NCBI RefSeq assembly: GCF_009388985.1
Contig: NZ_CP036422.1
Location: 3,734,501-3,798,500 of the forward strand
DNA: 64,000 nucleotides
DNA from: Halioglobus maricola
Lineage (GTDB): Bacteria; Pseudomonadota; Gammaproteobacteria; Pseudomonadales; Halieaceae
Direction of reading: 5' to 3'
This document shows positions 51,377 to 60,497 of this stretch, in pieces. The first letter of the stretch is position 1; every line of letters starts with the position of its first letter. The notes below the pieces were generated by a model, which was given only the letters and a program-made list of their open reading frames with translations, searched no databases and had not been told where the DNA came from. Position numbers and translations under genes: made by a program.

Positions 51377-52846
51377 ATGGCTTCAATTCCTTTTGACAAC
51401 AGCTTCGCCCGCCTATCAGACACCTTTTACACACGTCTGGATCCCACACCCGTGGCAAAGCCTGGGCCAATCGCGGTCAATGATGCGCTGGCAGCAGAAC
51501 TGGGTATCGACGCCGGCTGGCTGGCATCTGAGGAAGGCACCGCCGTCATCGCGGGCAACGTCGTACCCACGGGAGCCGAACCACTGGCGGCGGTGTACGC
51601 AGGCCACCAGTTCGGCAACTACAACCCGCAACTGGGCGACGGCCGCGCGGTCTTGCTGGGCGAGGTGGTGACAAAATCTGGACAGCGCTTCGACATCCAG
51701 CTCAAAGGCTCTGGCCGCACCCCCTACTCTCGCGGCGGCGACGGCCGTTCACCCATGGGGCCTGTGATCCGCGAGTATCTGCTGAGCGAGGCATTCCACG
51801 CGCTCGGTGTGCCCGCCACCCGTGCACTGGCGGCCGTCAGCACCGGCGAAGATGTGTTTCGGGAGAGCGCTTCGCCGGGCGCTGTGATGGCCCGGGTCGC
51901 CTCCAGCCATATTCGTATCGGCACCTTCCAGTTTTTCGCCGCACGTGGCGACCAGGAGGCACTGCAAACGTTGACCGGATATTGTCTTGATCGTCATTTC
52001 CCGGCACAGGCAGGCGCACCCAATGCCGCACTTGCGCTGCTGGACGCCGTCATCGCAAGCCAGGCCGAACTGGTGGCAAAGTGGATGTGCCTCGGATTCA
52101 TCCACGGCGTGATGAACACCGACAATATGCTGATCTGCGGCGAGACCATCGACTTCGGGCCCTGCGCCTTTATGGACGAATTTCACCCGGGCAAGGTGTT
52201 CTCGTCTATCGACCAGGGTGGGCGCTATGCCTACGCGAACCAGCCCGCCATAGCCCACTGGAACCTTGCCTGCCTTGCTCAGTCCTTACTTCCCTTATTA
52301 CATCCAGAACAGGACGAGGCAGTTGCCCTGGCCCAGGCTGCGGTAGACAGCTTTCCAGTCCAGTACCAGGCCGCACATCACCGTGGCATGGCGAACAAGT
52401 TCGGCCTGATGGAAATCAGCGATCACGACAATAAACTCGTGGAAGACTTCTTCGAGCTACTGACTAACGAAAAAGCAGATTTCACGCTCGCCTTTCGCCG
52501 TCTGTATGAAATAGCCGCAGAAGATACTAGCGAGATCTCGGAGTGGTTCGAGTTTTCTGCTGCCTTCGAGCTGTGGCTGGCCCAGTGGCGCCGCCGTTTG
52601 AAGGAAGACCCACTCACACCCGAGACCCGCGCCGAGCGCATGCGCCTGGCCAACCCGGTGTTTGTCCCACGCAACCATCGGGTGGAGGAAGCGATCCGGG
52701 CGGCGGAAGATGAAAAGGATTTCCGACCCTTCCGCGCTCTGCTCGCCTGCCTCGCAGACCCCTTCACCTGGCGCGCGGAACAGGCGCACTACGCGCAGCC
52801 TCCACTGCCTCAGGAAATTGTGCAGCAGACGTTTTGTGGCACTTGA
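51377..52846 (+). CDS. selO: SelO protein adenylyltransferase (YdiU)
   Basis: 489 residues from the ATG at 51377; longer frames upstream run antisense to the D-aminoacylase gene. Motifs include YAGHQFGNYNPQLGDGRAVL, DIQLKGSGRTPYSRGGDGRS, FIHGVMNTDNM and IDFGPCAFMDEFHPG, the pseudokinase core that transfers AMP to protein Ser, Thr or Tyr. The C-terminal Cys-Gly-Thr puts Cys487 three residues from the end, the place held by selenocysteine in animal SelO. In bacteria it protects against oxidative stress through protein AMPylation. Confidence 0.95.
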   Translation: MASIPFDNSFARLSDTFYTRLDPTPVAKPGPIAVNDALAAELGIDAGWLASEEGTAVIAGNVVPTGAEPLAAVYAGHQFGNYNPQLGDGRAVLLGEVVTKSGQRFDIQLKGSGRTPYSRGGDGRSPMGPVIREYLLSEAFHALGVPATRALAAVSTGEDVFRESASPGAVMARVASSHIRIGTFQFFAARGDQEALQTLTGYCLDRHFPAQAGAPNAALALLDAVIASQAELVAKWMCLGFIHGVMNTDNMLICGETIDFGPCAFMDEFHPGKVFSSIDQGGRYAYANQPAIAHWNLACLAQSLLPLLHPEQDEAVALAQAAVDSFPVQYQAAHHRGMANKFGLMEISDHDNKLVEDFFELLTNEKADFTLAFRRLYEIAAEDTSEISEWFEFSAAFELWLAQWRRRLKEDPLTPETRAERMRLANPVFVPRNHRVEEAIRAAEDEKDFRPFRALLACLADPFTWRAEQAHYAQPPLPQEIVQQTFCGT

Positions 52847-52961
52847 TTACCACCCCTGGCGCAATAGTTAGCGGACGCTAGCTGGCAGACGCGGCCGAAG
52901 CGTCTAAGCTAGAACTGAGGGGCAGCCAAAGGGGCTACCCACGTTTCCGCGGAGATTTTCA

Positions 52962-53300
52962 ATGGCCGGATATTACGAACTCAAGCTCGCCAAGAACGGC
53001 GAGTTCTTTTTCAACCTTGTGGCAGGGAACGGCCAGAACATTCTCAAGAGCGAGATGTACAGCAGCCGGGGCGCTGCCGAAAATGGCATTGCCTCGGTAC
53101 AGAAGAACAGTGGCGATGACGACCGTTACGAGTGCAAGGCGTCAGGTGACGACAAGCACTACTTCGTGCTCAAGGCGGCCAACCATCAAGTGATCGGCCA
53201 GAGTCAGATGTACAAGTCGGAATCGGGCTGTGACAACGGCATGGAGTCAGTGAAAACCAACGGTGCCACCGAGGATATCCGCGACCTCACCGACGGCTAG
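52962..53300 (+). CDS. yegP: YegP-family DUF1508 protein
   Basis: 112 residues, two DUF1508 repeats: GYYELKLAKNGEFFFNLVAG ... ILKSEMYSSRGAAENGIASV and DKHYFVLKAANHQVIGQSQM ... YKSESGCDNGMESVKTNG. It matches E. coli YegP (about 110 residues) in length and layout. The function is unknown; the fold is a small tandem beta-sheet protein, cytosolic. A GCGGAG motif precedes the ATG. It stands alone with 115 bases of leader and ends 3 bases before the convergent PNPOx-like gene. Confidence 0.93.
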   Translation: MAGYYELKLAKNGEFFFNLVAGNGQNILKSEMYSSRGAAENGIASVQKNSGDDDRYECKASGDDKHYFVLKAANHQVIGQSQMYKSESGCDNGMESVKTNGATEDIRDLTDG

Positions 53301-53303
53301 GCG

Positions 53304-53753
53304 TCAGGCGCGCCAGACGCGCTTGTCCATGGTGCCGAACATTTTCGACAGCTCAACCCGCTCCGGGTCGACCCGAATCACACAGTAGTTCGGGTCACTC
53401 GGCCCCTCCGGCCAGAACTGGTACAGGTCGTAATCCATCACATCCCAAACCCGCGTCAGGGTCGCCGCGTCCTGCAGCACCGTCGCCTGACCACGCACCA
53501 TCAGGTGGACGAAGTCATCGGGCGCCACCTGGAACTGGATATCGACCCGACCGTGGGCCTTGACCTGCTTGGCCTTCGGGGTCTCGGGGCCGGTGGCAAT
53601 CCACAGGGTCTGCCCTTCCCAGTTGGGATGCACCATGCGCACCCGCGGCTCGCCTTCATGCACGGTAGCCATAGCTGCCCAGATGGATGCCTTTGCGGCT
53701 GCTTCTACATCGCGGAAGAACGTGTCTGTGTCAGATGGGTCGATAAGGCTCAT
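53304..53753 (-). CDS. Pyridoxamine 5'-phosphate oxidase-fold protein
   Basis: 149 residues with AGAGGAC upstream. The split-barrel flavin fold shows IWAAMATVHEGEPRVRMVHP, TLWIATGPETPKAKQVKAHG and VIRVDPERVEL. Such small proteins bind FMN or F420 and reduce diverse substrates, or have general-stress roles (pyridoxamine oxidase activity is often absent). Substrate unknown. It precedes the pair of TolB-like/TPR genes by 106 bases on the same strand but is likely a separate unit. Confidence 0.88.
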   Translation of the reverse strand: MSLIDPSDTDTFFRDVEAAAKASIWAAMATVHEGEPRVRMVHPNWEGQTLWIATGPETPKAKQVKAHGRVDIQFQVAPDDFVHLMVRGQATVLQDAATLTRVWDVMDYDLYQFWPEGPSDPNYCVIRVDPERVELSKMFGTMDKRVWRA

Positions 53754-53859
53754 GCGGGTCCTCTAAGGGTAAGGGGAGATTCATTCACTCAGAATTGCCG
53801 GTTTCAATGCATTGAGGGGCCGGTTGTGAAACCGTCGGCTCGACTGACGCCATGCAGAC

Positions 53860-56043
53860 TCACAGGCCTTCGTCCTGACGCGGGGGCCAGCCGAGAATTG
53901 CACGCTGTTCATTGGCTCGATGCAACACAGCTGCCTTGAGTTGTTCGAACTCCGGCCTGCCTGCAAAGGCCTGAAAATAGGGTGCGACGTGGAAGTCCCG
54001 AACACTAAACGTGCCGGTGGCAACCAGTTGCTCGAGATATGCGAACGCCTCGTCAGGCTGGCCCATTGCCAGACTGAGGATGACGGGACTAGAACCAGCC
54101 CATGTTATAGGAATTCCCTTATCAAGGCTGCGCCGGTAACTGGACATCATGCGCGAGGCGAGCCGGTGTGCACGGTCCCGCTCACCAGTTTCGGCCAAGC
54201 ACCAGGCGAGCTCGATCGCGTAAGCATCCTCGTCATGCTCAGACGTGGCGATCCCATCTGAGTGTCGGAGTTCCAAGCGCAGCGGAGCCAGCAGCGCTAC
54301 CAAATCCGGACACTTCTGCGCCCGCACGAGTGAAAAAACAAGCAAGTGCTGATCGCCTTCGCCCAGCTCAGCGAACGTCCGATCCCCGATTCTGGCAACC
54401 ACAGTTTGCGGGTCCCGGCCAGCCTGTATCATCTCGGCGTTGTGCCTGGGAATGTCTTCCAGATCATACTCATCGTGATAAAGGCCGTCATATACTGCCC
54501 AAAACCTTAAACGGCGCATTATCTCCCGCTGGCTTTCGTTGAAGTCACCCGCAAGACCTTCCTCGGCGAGAGAATACACACTGGCCGGCCGGGCCTCACT
54601 ATTCGCAACCCTGAGGCCGATCCAGTAGTACATCCAACTACCTGGTTTGAGATCGGCCAGAACTTCATCTCCCCGCCCAACATCGGCAAGCCGCGTGGCG
54701 CGGCTCACGGCGATAGACGGGTGCAATGGATCGACAAGGTACGCCTGCTCAAGCACAGCGAGTGATTTATCCCATTCAAGGAGCTGCATCAGCAAATGGG
54801 ATTTCCACAGATACAGAACTCCCTGGGATGGATTGATTTGAAGTGCTCGATCGACGGACTCAAGGCCCTTTTCCGCGCGCTCCATATTGAGATAGACCAG
54901 CGCCTGACCCGCATGTGCATCACCCAGGTCCGGGCTCAACGCAAATGCTCGATCCAGGTAACTCTGCGCAAGACGGTAAGTATCATCGGGCGTGTCAGTG
55001 AGTCCGTTAGCAGTCATCAGGCTGGTCGCAATGGCCAGCCCCGCCCACGCCTCAGCATAGTCGGGGTCGATTTCCAAAGCACGCTGATAATACTCAAGAC
55101 CAGCTTCAACCCCTTCCTTGGTTCGCAGGCGAACGCTGTGCCGGCCCTGAAGCACAAGGTTATAAGCCTCGACATCGGTTTTCCGCGTCACAGCCATCTC
55201 TGGGCCGGTACCGAGGTGGATCTTCAGCGCATCGACTATGGCAGCGGAAATTTCGTCCTGGACAGCAAAAATGTCGGTGAGGTCTCGATCGTAGGTCTCG
55301 GACCAAAGGTGGTATCCGTCGTCCGCATTGATTAACTGGGCAGTAATTCTCACTCGTTGCCCGGCCTTACGAACGGAACCTTCCAGGACTGTATCGACTT
55401 TGAGCTGGCGAGCAATGTCTGAAATATCCTGATTCTTACCTTTGAACGCGAATGAAGAGGTACGTGCAGCCACCCGCAACTCGCGGATCTTGGCAAGGCC
55501 ATTGAGTAACTCTTCGGAGATACCATCAGAAAAGTATTCCTGGCTCGCGTCATCACTCATGTTCACAAACGGCAGGACAGCGATTGATCGCGGCAGAGAG
55601 ATCCCATCATCCGGGGATAGGCTTTCGTCTGCGGGCGGGACAGTCGCCTCTACGCCAGCTTCCGGGAGGGCTGCTTCGCCCTGCCACCTCTCCGATAAAC
55701 CCAACTGGCGGTCCAGCAAAAGGATGATAACCGCAGACAGGAGGAGTGCCGTAGTCACCTGCTTCAACCTACTTCCTGTATGCGGTGCGATTGATTCCGT
55801 CGGCTCGACATCTTCGCTGCGTTTCAAACCTTCGGGAGTAAGCTCAAATGCCCAGGCAAACAGGAGCGCGAAAGGAAAGCCGACCGATCCCAGGAAGATC
55901 ACCATGGACATGGTCCACTCCGGCAACCCTAGCGGCGGCGCCACCAGATCAGTGACTTGCAGCACCAACCAGGCGAGCACCAGGTAGGCGATAGCCACGC
56001 GGAAAACGTTGCGCCGCTTCAGTTCGCTGAAGAAACTACTCAT
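53860..56043 (-). CDS. Membrane TolB-like/TPR protein, copy 1
   Basis: 727 residues. Three hydrophobic segments are near the N-terminus (AYLVLAWLVLQVTDLV, IFLGSVGFPFALLFAWAFE, TALLLSAVIILLL). A TolB-like (FlgO-type) domain follows, about 165-310: SIAVLPFVNMSDDASQEYFS, DGISEELLNGLAKIRELRVA, TVLEGSVRKAGQRVRI. TPR-like helices continue to the C-terminus (YAEAWAGLAIATSL, DLGDAHAGQALVYLN). The domain order is close to that of sensory proteins that carry a wHTH or cyclase in front; here the front is a membrane anchor. Function unknown. It is a paralogue of the gene 30 bases upstream. Confidence 0.88.
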   Translation of the reverse strand: MSSFFSELKRRNVFRVAIAYLVLAWLVLQVTDLVAPPLGLPEWTMSMVIFLGSVGFPFALLFAWAFELTPEGLKRSEDVEPTESIAPHTGSRLKQVTTALLLSAVIILLLDRQLGLSERWQGEAALPEAGVEATVPPADESLSPDDGISLPRSIAVLPFVNMSDDASQEYFSDGISEELLNGLAKIRELRVAARTSSFAFKGKNQDISDIARQLKVDTVLEGSVRKAGQRVRITAQLINADDGYHLWSETYDRDLTDIFAVQDEISAAIVDALKIHLGTGPEMAVTRKTDVEAYNLVLQGRHSVRLRTKEGVEAGLEYYQRALEIDPDYAEAWAGLAIATSLMTANGLTDTPDDTYRLAQSYLDRAFALSPDLGDAHAGQALVYLNMERAEKGLESVDRALQINPSQGVLYLWKSHLLMQLLEWDKSLAVLEQAYLVDPLHPSIAVSRATRLADVGRGDEVLADLKPGSWMYYWIGLRVANSEARPASVYSLAEEGLAGDFNESQREIMRRLRFWAVYDGLYHDEYDLEDIPRHNAEMIQAGRDPQTVVARIGDRTFAELGEGDQHLLVFSLVRAQKCPDLVALLAPLRLELRHSDGIATSEHDEDAYAIELAWCLAETGERDRAHRLASRMMSSYRRSLDKGIPITWAGSSPVILSLAMGQPDEAFAYLEQLVATGTFSVRDFHVAPYFQAFAGRPEFEQLKAAVLHRANEQRAILGWPPRQDEGL

Positions 56044-56073
56044 TCGAGGCCACTTCTCGGGTAAATAACCATG

Positions 56074-58248
56074 TCAGATCTCCTCTAGCGCCTTGGGTTC
56101 CCAACCCAGCTTCTGGCGCTCAAGATTTAACTTTGCCTGCACTTCGGCGACCAGCGCCTCTAGTTTGCTGTTGTCTTCAGTGGCCGATTTATAAAGCTCA
56201 AGCCGGGTCGCGAACAGTGGCGACAGCCGATGTTTGACGAAGAGCTGACGCATGACGGCGATTGCTTCTGCTTTGTTTCCCAGCAAGAATTCTATCTCTC
56301 CAAGCGGGGCGCCATATTCCTCAAAGGCGAGGCCCTTCGCCTTCGCTTGCTCTATACAGCGCTTTAGCTTCACGGCCAGCGCTGTCGCTCGCTCTGTTTC
56401 GCCAAGGAAATAAAATGCCACAGCTTGGGCAAGCGCATTGCTAAATGCGCTCTCCCCTGCTGACACGTCGCCAAATTCCGTCGCAGTTTCCAGCTGTAGG
56501 TGATCCACGGTCGCGAGAATCCCCTGCCATTGCTGCTGCGTTGACAAGGCCAGGAGCAAACCCTCGCGCTGCCTAGGACTCAGACTTTCCGGCGCCCTGC
56601 CGCCAAGTTCATCGATCAACTTCTGCGGTGACTTGAGCGCATCGAAATACATGACAAAGGCAGGCGGGAGCGAGTGCAGTGCCTGCGCTGGCTCCCCCAG
56701 CCAGAAAAACTGCGCAAGTGCTTGCTGTCTTTGTGAATAAGTCCTGGCGTATTCTGCGTAAGCTTCGCTGGCGATTAGGTACATATCTGCCCAGCGGCCC
56801 TCTTGGCGCGCGATCAACCATTCCAGTTCGTAATACTCGACTGTGCCAGGAGTTGTCATGGCCCGCACCTCAGCAGCGCCACCCTGCGCAACCTTTTGCT
56901 GTAGCCAGTTGATGCGCACAGACCGGTGTAGCGGGTCGATGGCAAATGCCTGATCCAAAGCCTCCTCTGCCGCCGAATACTCACCGGTTCTTTCAAGACA
57001 CATGCCTTTCCAAACATACAATATGCCTTCATTGGGCAAGCGCTGCAGCGCTCGTTCCGTACTTACGATTGCCCTCTTACAGTCGTTGGTGTCCATGTAC
57101 ACAAGGGCCTGTGCGGCGTGTCCGACGCCGATGTCCGGGTCGATGGAGAAGGCGATATCAAGGTAGCCCTGCGACAACCGGGAGGCCTCTTCACCCGGAA
57201 TATCCCCGTATTGATCATCGCGCAACAATGAGGTCGCCAGTGCCTTGCCCGCCCAGGCCGCAGCATACTGCGGCTGCACATCCAGCGCCTGCTGAAACTG
57301 CTGCAGCGCAAGCTCAAGTGTATCCTTGCTCCGCAGCCGCACATTGTGTCGCGCCTGGAGATAAAAATTGTAAGCCGCAATGGCCACTGGCTGCTCAGCA
57401 CGGGGCGGCGGTTCATCCGTCAAATGCACTTTCAGTGCGAGGACAATTGCCGCGGAAATTTCGTCCTGCACGGCGAATATGTCAGTGAGGTCACGATCAT
57501 AGGTGTCGGACCACAGGTGGTAACCATCCTCCACATTAATCAGCTGTGCCGTTATCCGGACCTTCGCGCCAGATTTTCGTACCGACCCCTCCAGCACCGT
57601 CTCTACATTCAGCTGGTCACCAATATCGGTGATGTCCTGATTCTTACCTTTGAAGGCAAAGGATGAGGTGCGTGCGGCCACCCGCAGCTCACGAATCTGG
57701 GCCAGAGCATTCAGCAATTCCTCGGAGATACCATCGGAAAAATACTCCTGCTCCTTGTCGTCGCTCATGTTGACGAAAGGCAGCACTGCGATGGAGCGGG
57801 GACCGGCCGATTCCGGTGTTTCCGCGGAGACGGCACCGGCCACGTCTGCTGGCACCGCCTGCACCGCAGGCTCTGAACCGGGCATGGAAAATTGCCCTGA
57901 CAGACCAAACAGACGGTCCGCCAGCAGAATCAGCACTGCGAGCAAGAGCAGGCCGATAATCATCTTGTTGAGGTTGCTGCCGGTATTGCCGGTAATGGAC
58001 TGGTCGGGTTCCACGTCTTCGCTGCGTTGCAAGCCCTCTGGGGTGAGCTCAAATACCCAGGCGAAAAACATAGCGAAGGGGAAGCCGATAATGCCGATAA
58101 AGGTCACAAATGAGAGGGTCCACTCCGGCAAGAGCAGCGCGGGAGCCACCAGATCGGTGATCTGTAGAACTACCCAAGCGAGTACAAAGTAGCCTATCGC
58201 AACGCGAATGACATTGCGCCGTTTAAGTTCTGCCAGCAGTGATGCCAA
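56074..58248 (-). CDS. Membrane TolB-like/TPR protein, copy 2
   Basis: 724 residues starting at a TTG at 58248; GAGGTGG lies 7 bases upstream, and the first residues (MASLLAELKRRNVIRVAIGY) align with those of the paralogue (MSSFFSELKRRNVFRVAIAY). The layout is the same: three membrane segments, TolB-like domain (SIAVLPFVNMSDDKEQEYFS) and TPR-type tail. The TolB-like segment is the most similar part, while the C-terminal halves have diverged. It and copy 1 form a two-gene operon. Divergent from the pyrD-pyrK fusion gene. Confidence 0.88.
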   Translation of the reverse strand: MASLLAELKRRNVIRVAIGYFVLAWVVLQITDLVAPALLLPEWTLSFVTFIGIIGFPFAMFFAWVFELTPEGLQRSEDVEPDQSITGNTGSNLNKMIIGLLLLAVLILLADRLFGLSGQFSMPGSEPAVQAVPADVAGAVSAETPESAGPRSIAVLPFVNMSDDKEQEYFSDGISEELLNALAQIRELRVAARTSSFAFKGKNQDITDIGDQLNVETVLEGSVRKSGAKVRITAQLINVEDGYHLWSDTYDRDLTDIFAVQDEISAAIVLALKVHLTDEPPPRAEQPVAIAAYNFYLQARHNVRLRSKDTLELALQQFQQALDVQPQYAAAWAGKALATSLLRDDQYGDIPGEEASRLSQGYLDIAFSIDPDIGVGHAAQALVYMDTNDCKRAIVSTERALQRLPNEGILYVWKGMCLERTGEYSAAEEALDQAFAIDPLHRSVRINWLQQKVAQGGAAEVRAMTTPGTVEYYELEWLIARQEGRWADMYLIASEAYAEYARTYSQRQQALAQFFWLGEPAQALHSLPPAFVMYFDALKSPQKLIDELGGRAPESLSPRQREGLLLALSTQQQWQGILATVDHLQLETATEFGDVSAGESAFSNALAQAVAFYFLGETERATALAVKLKRCIEQAKAKGLAFEEYGAPLGEIEFLLGNKAEAIAVMRQLFVKHRLSPLFATRLELYKSATEDNSKLEALVAEVQAKLNLERQKLGWEPKALEEI

Positions 58249-58383
58249 TCCGTAGCCACCTCACATGATTGCGATCGGGGTTATCCCTACCACTAATACC
58301 GCTCAAGCAAGCTTACACTAATGCGTGGCGTGCGACACGGGGCTGCGCAGCGCAAAAATTCTGCGAACACCCTTGAATCCCTC

Positions 58384-58389
58384 TATAAT
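58384..58389 (+). promoter_or_regulatory. Candidate -10 box of the pyrDK promoter
   Basis: A perfect TATAAT lies at 58384-58389, 43 bases before the GTG start, in the divergent gap between the TolB/TPR gene and the pyrDK gene. The -35 (CTGCGA at 58361-58366, 17-base spacing) is weak, so an activator or extended element may be needed. Confidence 0.4.
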
Positions 58390-58431
58390 TCGCCCCATCT
58401 AGCGACCCAGTACGACTATCGAGATCAGCCC

Positions 58432-60057
58432 GTGAGCATAGAATTTTTTGGCAAAACCCTGTCAGGCCCCTTTACGGTCCCGTCCGGCATCGTCACCACC
58501 GCCGCACCCATCATGCAGTACTTCTTCGACAACATTCCCGAAGTGGGCGTGATTACCACAAAGAGCATCGGCCCCGAGCCCCGCCTGGGTTACCGCGAAC
58601 CGGTGTTGAGCCAGTACGCACCTGGCTGCTTCGTCAATGCAGTGGGCCTGACCAATGCCGGCCCACAGGCTTCAGCAGACGCGCTGGCCACATTGAATGT
58701 GCCGGCTGACCGCTTCCTGCTCACCTCCATATTCGGTGGCAGTGTGGAAGATTTTGTCGAAGTCGCGAAGGTACTCGCGCCGGTTTCTGATGGTCTGGAG
58801 CTAAACCTGTCTTGCCCCCACGCCAAGGGCTACGGCATGGCCATGGGCCAGGACCCGGAAATGGTGCAAGCCATTGTTAGCGCCGTTAAAGCCGTTGTAG
58901 ATATCCCGGTGATCGCAAAATTGACCCCCAATACCTCCGATATCGGAGCAATCGCCAAGGCCGCTGAGGCCGGTGGTGCCGACGGCCTGTGTGCGATCAA
59001 CACCGTTGGCCCCGGCTACACCTCCGCCCACGGCCACCCGGTGCTCTCCAACGGCGCTGGCGGTATGTCCGGCAAGGGCGTGCTGCCCATCGGGCTCAAG
59101 TGTGTGCGTGAGATTCGCGCGGTCACCGACCTGCCCATTGTCGGCTGTGGAGGCGTCTCCAGCGCGGACGATGTGCGCGCCTTCCAGGACGCGGGCGCCA
59201 ATATCATCGGCGTGGGTTCGGCACTGGTGGGCATGACCACCGTGGAGATAGATGACTACTTCAAGACGGTAACCGCCGACCTCCAAAGCGGCAAAAATCG
59301 CGCCGAGACACTCGTGCAATACGATGTGGACATGAATTTCAAAACCGTCACCCTGGTGAAGAATGAAAAGGTCTGTGACGACATCACGATTATGACCTTC
59401 GATCGCAAGATCAATGTGCAGGCCGGCGAATTCGTATTTCTGTGGGTGCCCGGTATTGGCGAAAAGCCTTTCTCCGCCCTCACCGACGACCCGTTCTCAC
59501 TGGTCATCATCGACGTGGGTGAATTCACCCACGCCATGATGGACCTGGCGACAGGTACCGAGTGCTACGTACGCGGCCCTCACGGCATCCCTGTCGACCC
59601 CGGGGAAGACCAGAAAATCATGGCCGTGGCCGGCGGTACAGGCCTCGCGGCGGTGTATCAGCTTGCCCGTGATTTCGGCAACGCAGAAGTTTTCGCCGGA
59701 GCGCGCACGTCCGAGCGTCTGTACTTTCTGGAAGAGTGCAAGCAGATTGCCGAGGTCCACGTGGCCACGGACGATGGCAGCGCGGGCTTCCAAGGGGTGG
59801 TAACAGAATTATTGCGCCAGCGCCTGGAAGAAATGACCGAAGAAGAACGCGACAAGCTGGTGTTCTACAACTGCGGCCCCGAGCCCATGGTGTTGGCTGC
59901 GATCAAAGTGCAAAAAGAGTATTGCCGCGAAGACCAGATTTTCAGCGCCATCGACTACCTGACCAAGTGCGGCGTGGGTATCTGCGGCGCCTGTGCGGCA
60001 CCTGATGGCCGCCGCCTGTGTGTAGACGGCCCGTTCCTGCAGGAAGGAGCCGCCTAG
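58432..60057 (+). CDS. Fused dihydroorotate dehydrogenase (PyrD) - electron-transfer (PyrK) protein
   Basis: 541 residues from the GTG at 58432; an upstream ATG at 58321 in frame lies before the -10 box. Residues about 1-305 are the DHODH barrel (NAVGLTNAGPQA, ELNLSCPHAKGYG, IAKLTPNTSDIG, CGGVSSADDVRAFQDAGAN). Residues about 306-541 are PyrK-like: FAD/NAD reductase core (MAVAGGTGLAAVYQLARDF) and 2Fe-2S motif Cys513-x4-Cys518-x2-Cys521-x8-Cys530. In known class 1B enzymes these are two proteins. Use of NAD+ to oxidise dihydroorotate is expected, but a paralogous oxidoreductase role is possible. The stop overlaps the convergent rhodanese stop. Confidence 0.88.
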   Translation: MSIEFFGKTLSGPFTVPSGIVTTAAPIMQYFFDNIPEVGVITTKSIGPEPRLGYREPVLSQYAPGCFVNAVGLTNAGPQASADALATLNVPADRFLLTSIFGGSVEDFVEVAKVLAPVSDGLELNLSCPHAKGYGMAMGQDPEMVQAIVSAVKAVVDIPVIAKLTPNTSDIGAIAKAAEAGGADGLCAINTVGPGYTSAHGHPVLSNGAGGMSGKGVLPIGLKCVREIRAVTDLPIVGCGGVSSADDVRAFQDAGANIIGVGSALVGMTTVEIDDYFKTVTADLQSGKNRAETLVQYDVDMNFKTVTLVKNEKVCDDITIMTFDRKINVQAGEFVFLWVPGIGEKPFSALTDDPFSLVIIDVGEFTHAMMDLATGTECYVRGPHGIPVDPGEDQKIMAVAGGTGLAAVYQLARDFGNAEVFAGARTSERLYFLEECKQIAEVHVATDDGSAGFQGVVTELLRQRLEEMTEEERDKLVFYNCGPEPMVLAAIKVQKEYCREDQIFSAIDYLTKCGVGICGACAAPDGRRLCVDGPFLQEGAA

Positions 60058-60404
60058 TCTGCCATTACCGTGCAAATGGTTTCGATCGGGCAGGTAATCA
60101 CGGTTACGTTCCTGTAACCCATCTTCACTAACTGTTGCGCCGCAAACGTGGCGCGCCCTCCCGTTGCACAGTGCAGGTAAAGTGTCCGGTTCTCATCGGG
60201 CACAGCCTCACCGATTTTCATCTCGAGAATGCCGCGCGGGATATTGAGTGAACCGGTCGCCTCTAGGTGGCTCACCTCCACTAGTTCGCGCACATCAATC
60301 ACTGTGCCATTGTTTTCCTTCAGCTCTGCTTTGGCCGTTTCAATATCGACACAGCGCAATCCAGCGCGAGCTTCCGTCACAAGCTCAGGAACAGTTTTCA
60401 ACAT
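60054..60404 (-). CDS. Rhodanese-like sulfurtransferase
   Basis: 116 residues. A single rhodanese domain with TVIDVREL, IPRGILEM and the active-site loop HCATGGRA containing Cys79. It transfers sulfane sulfur from thiosulfate or persulfides to acceptors; no signal peptide. Its stop overlaps the pyrDK stop (CTAG at 60054-60057). Nearby flavoprotein, OsmC and cysteine synthase-glutaredoxin genes give a sulfur and thiol context, but the gap of 93 bases to the next gene upstream leaves co-transcription open. Confidence 0.9.
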   Translation of the reverse strand: MLKTVPELVTEARAGLRCVDIETAKAELKENNGTVIDVRELVEVSHLEATGSLNIPRGILEMKIGEAVPDENRTLYLHCATGGRATFAAQQLVKMGYRNVTVITCPIETICTVMAD

Positions 60405-60497
60405 CGACCCGTACTCCGTTTACCAGTATCCAGTGACGCCAGTGTAGTTGAAATCAACCGTGGTTTTCGTGTCACCGATCAATACATAAAACGTTTC

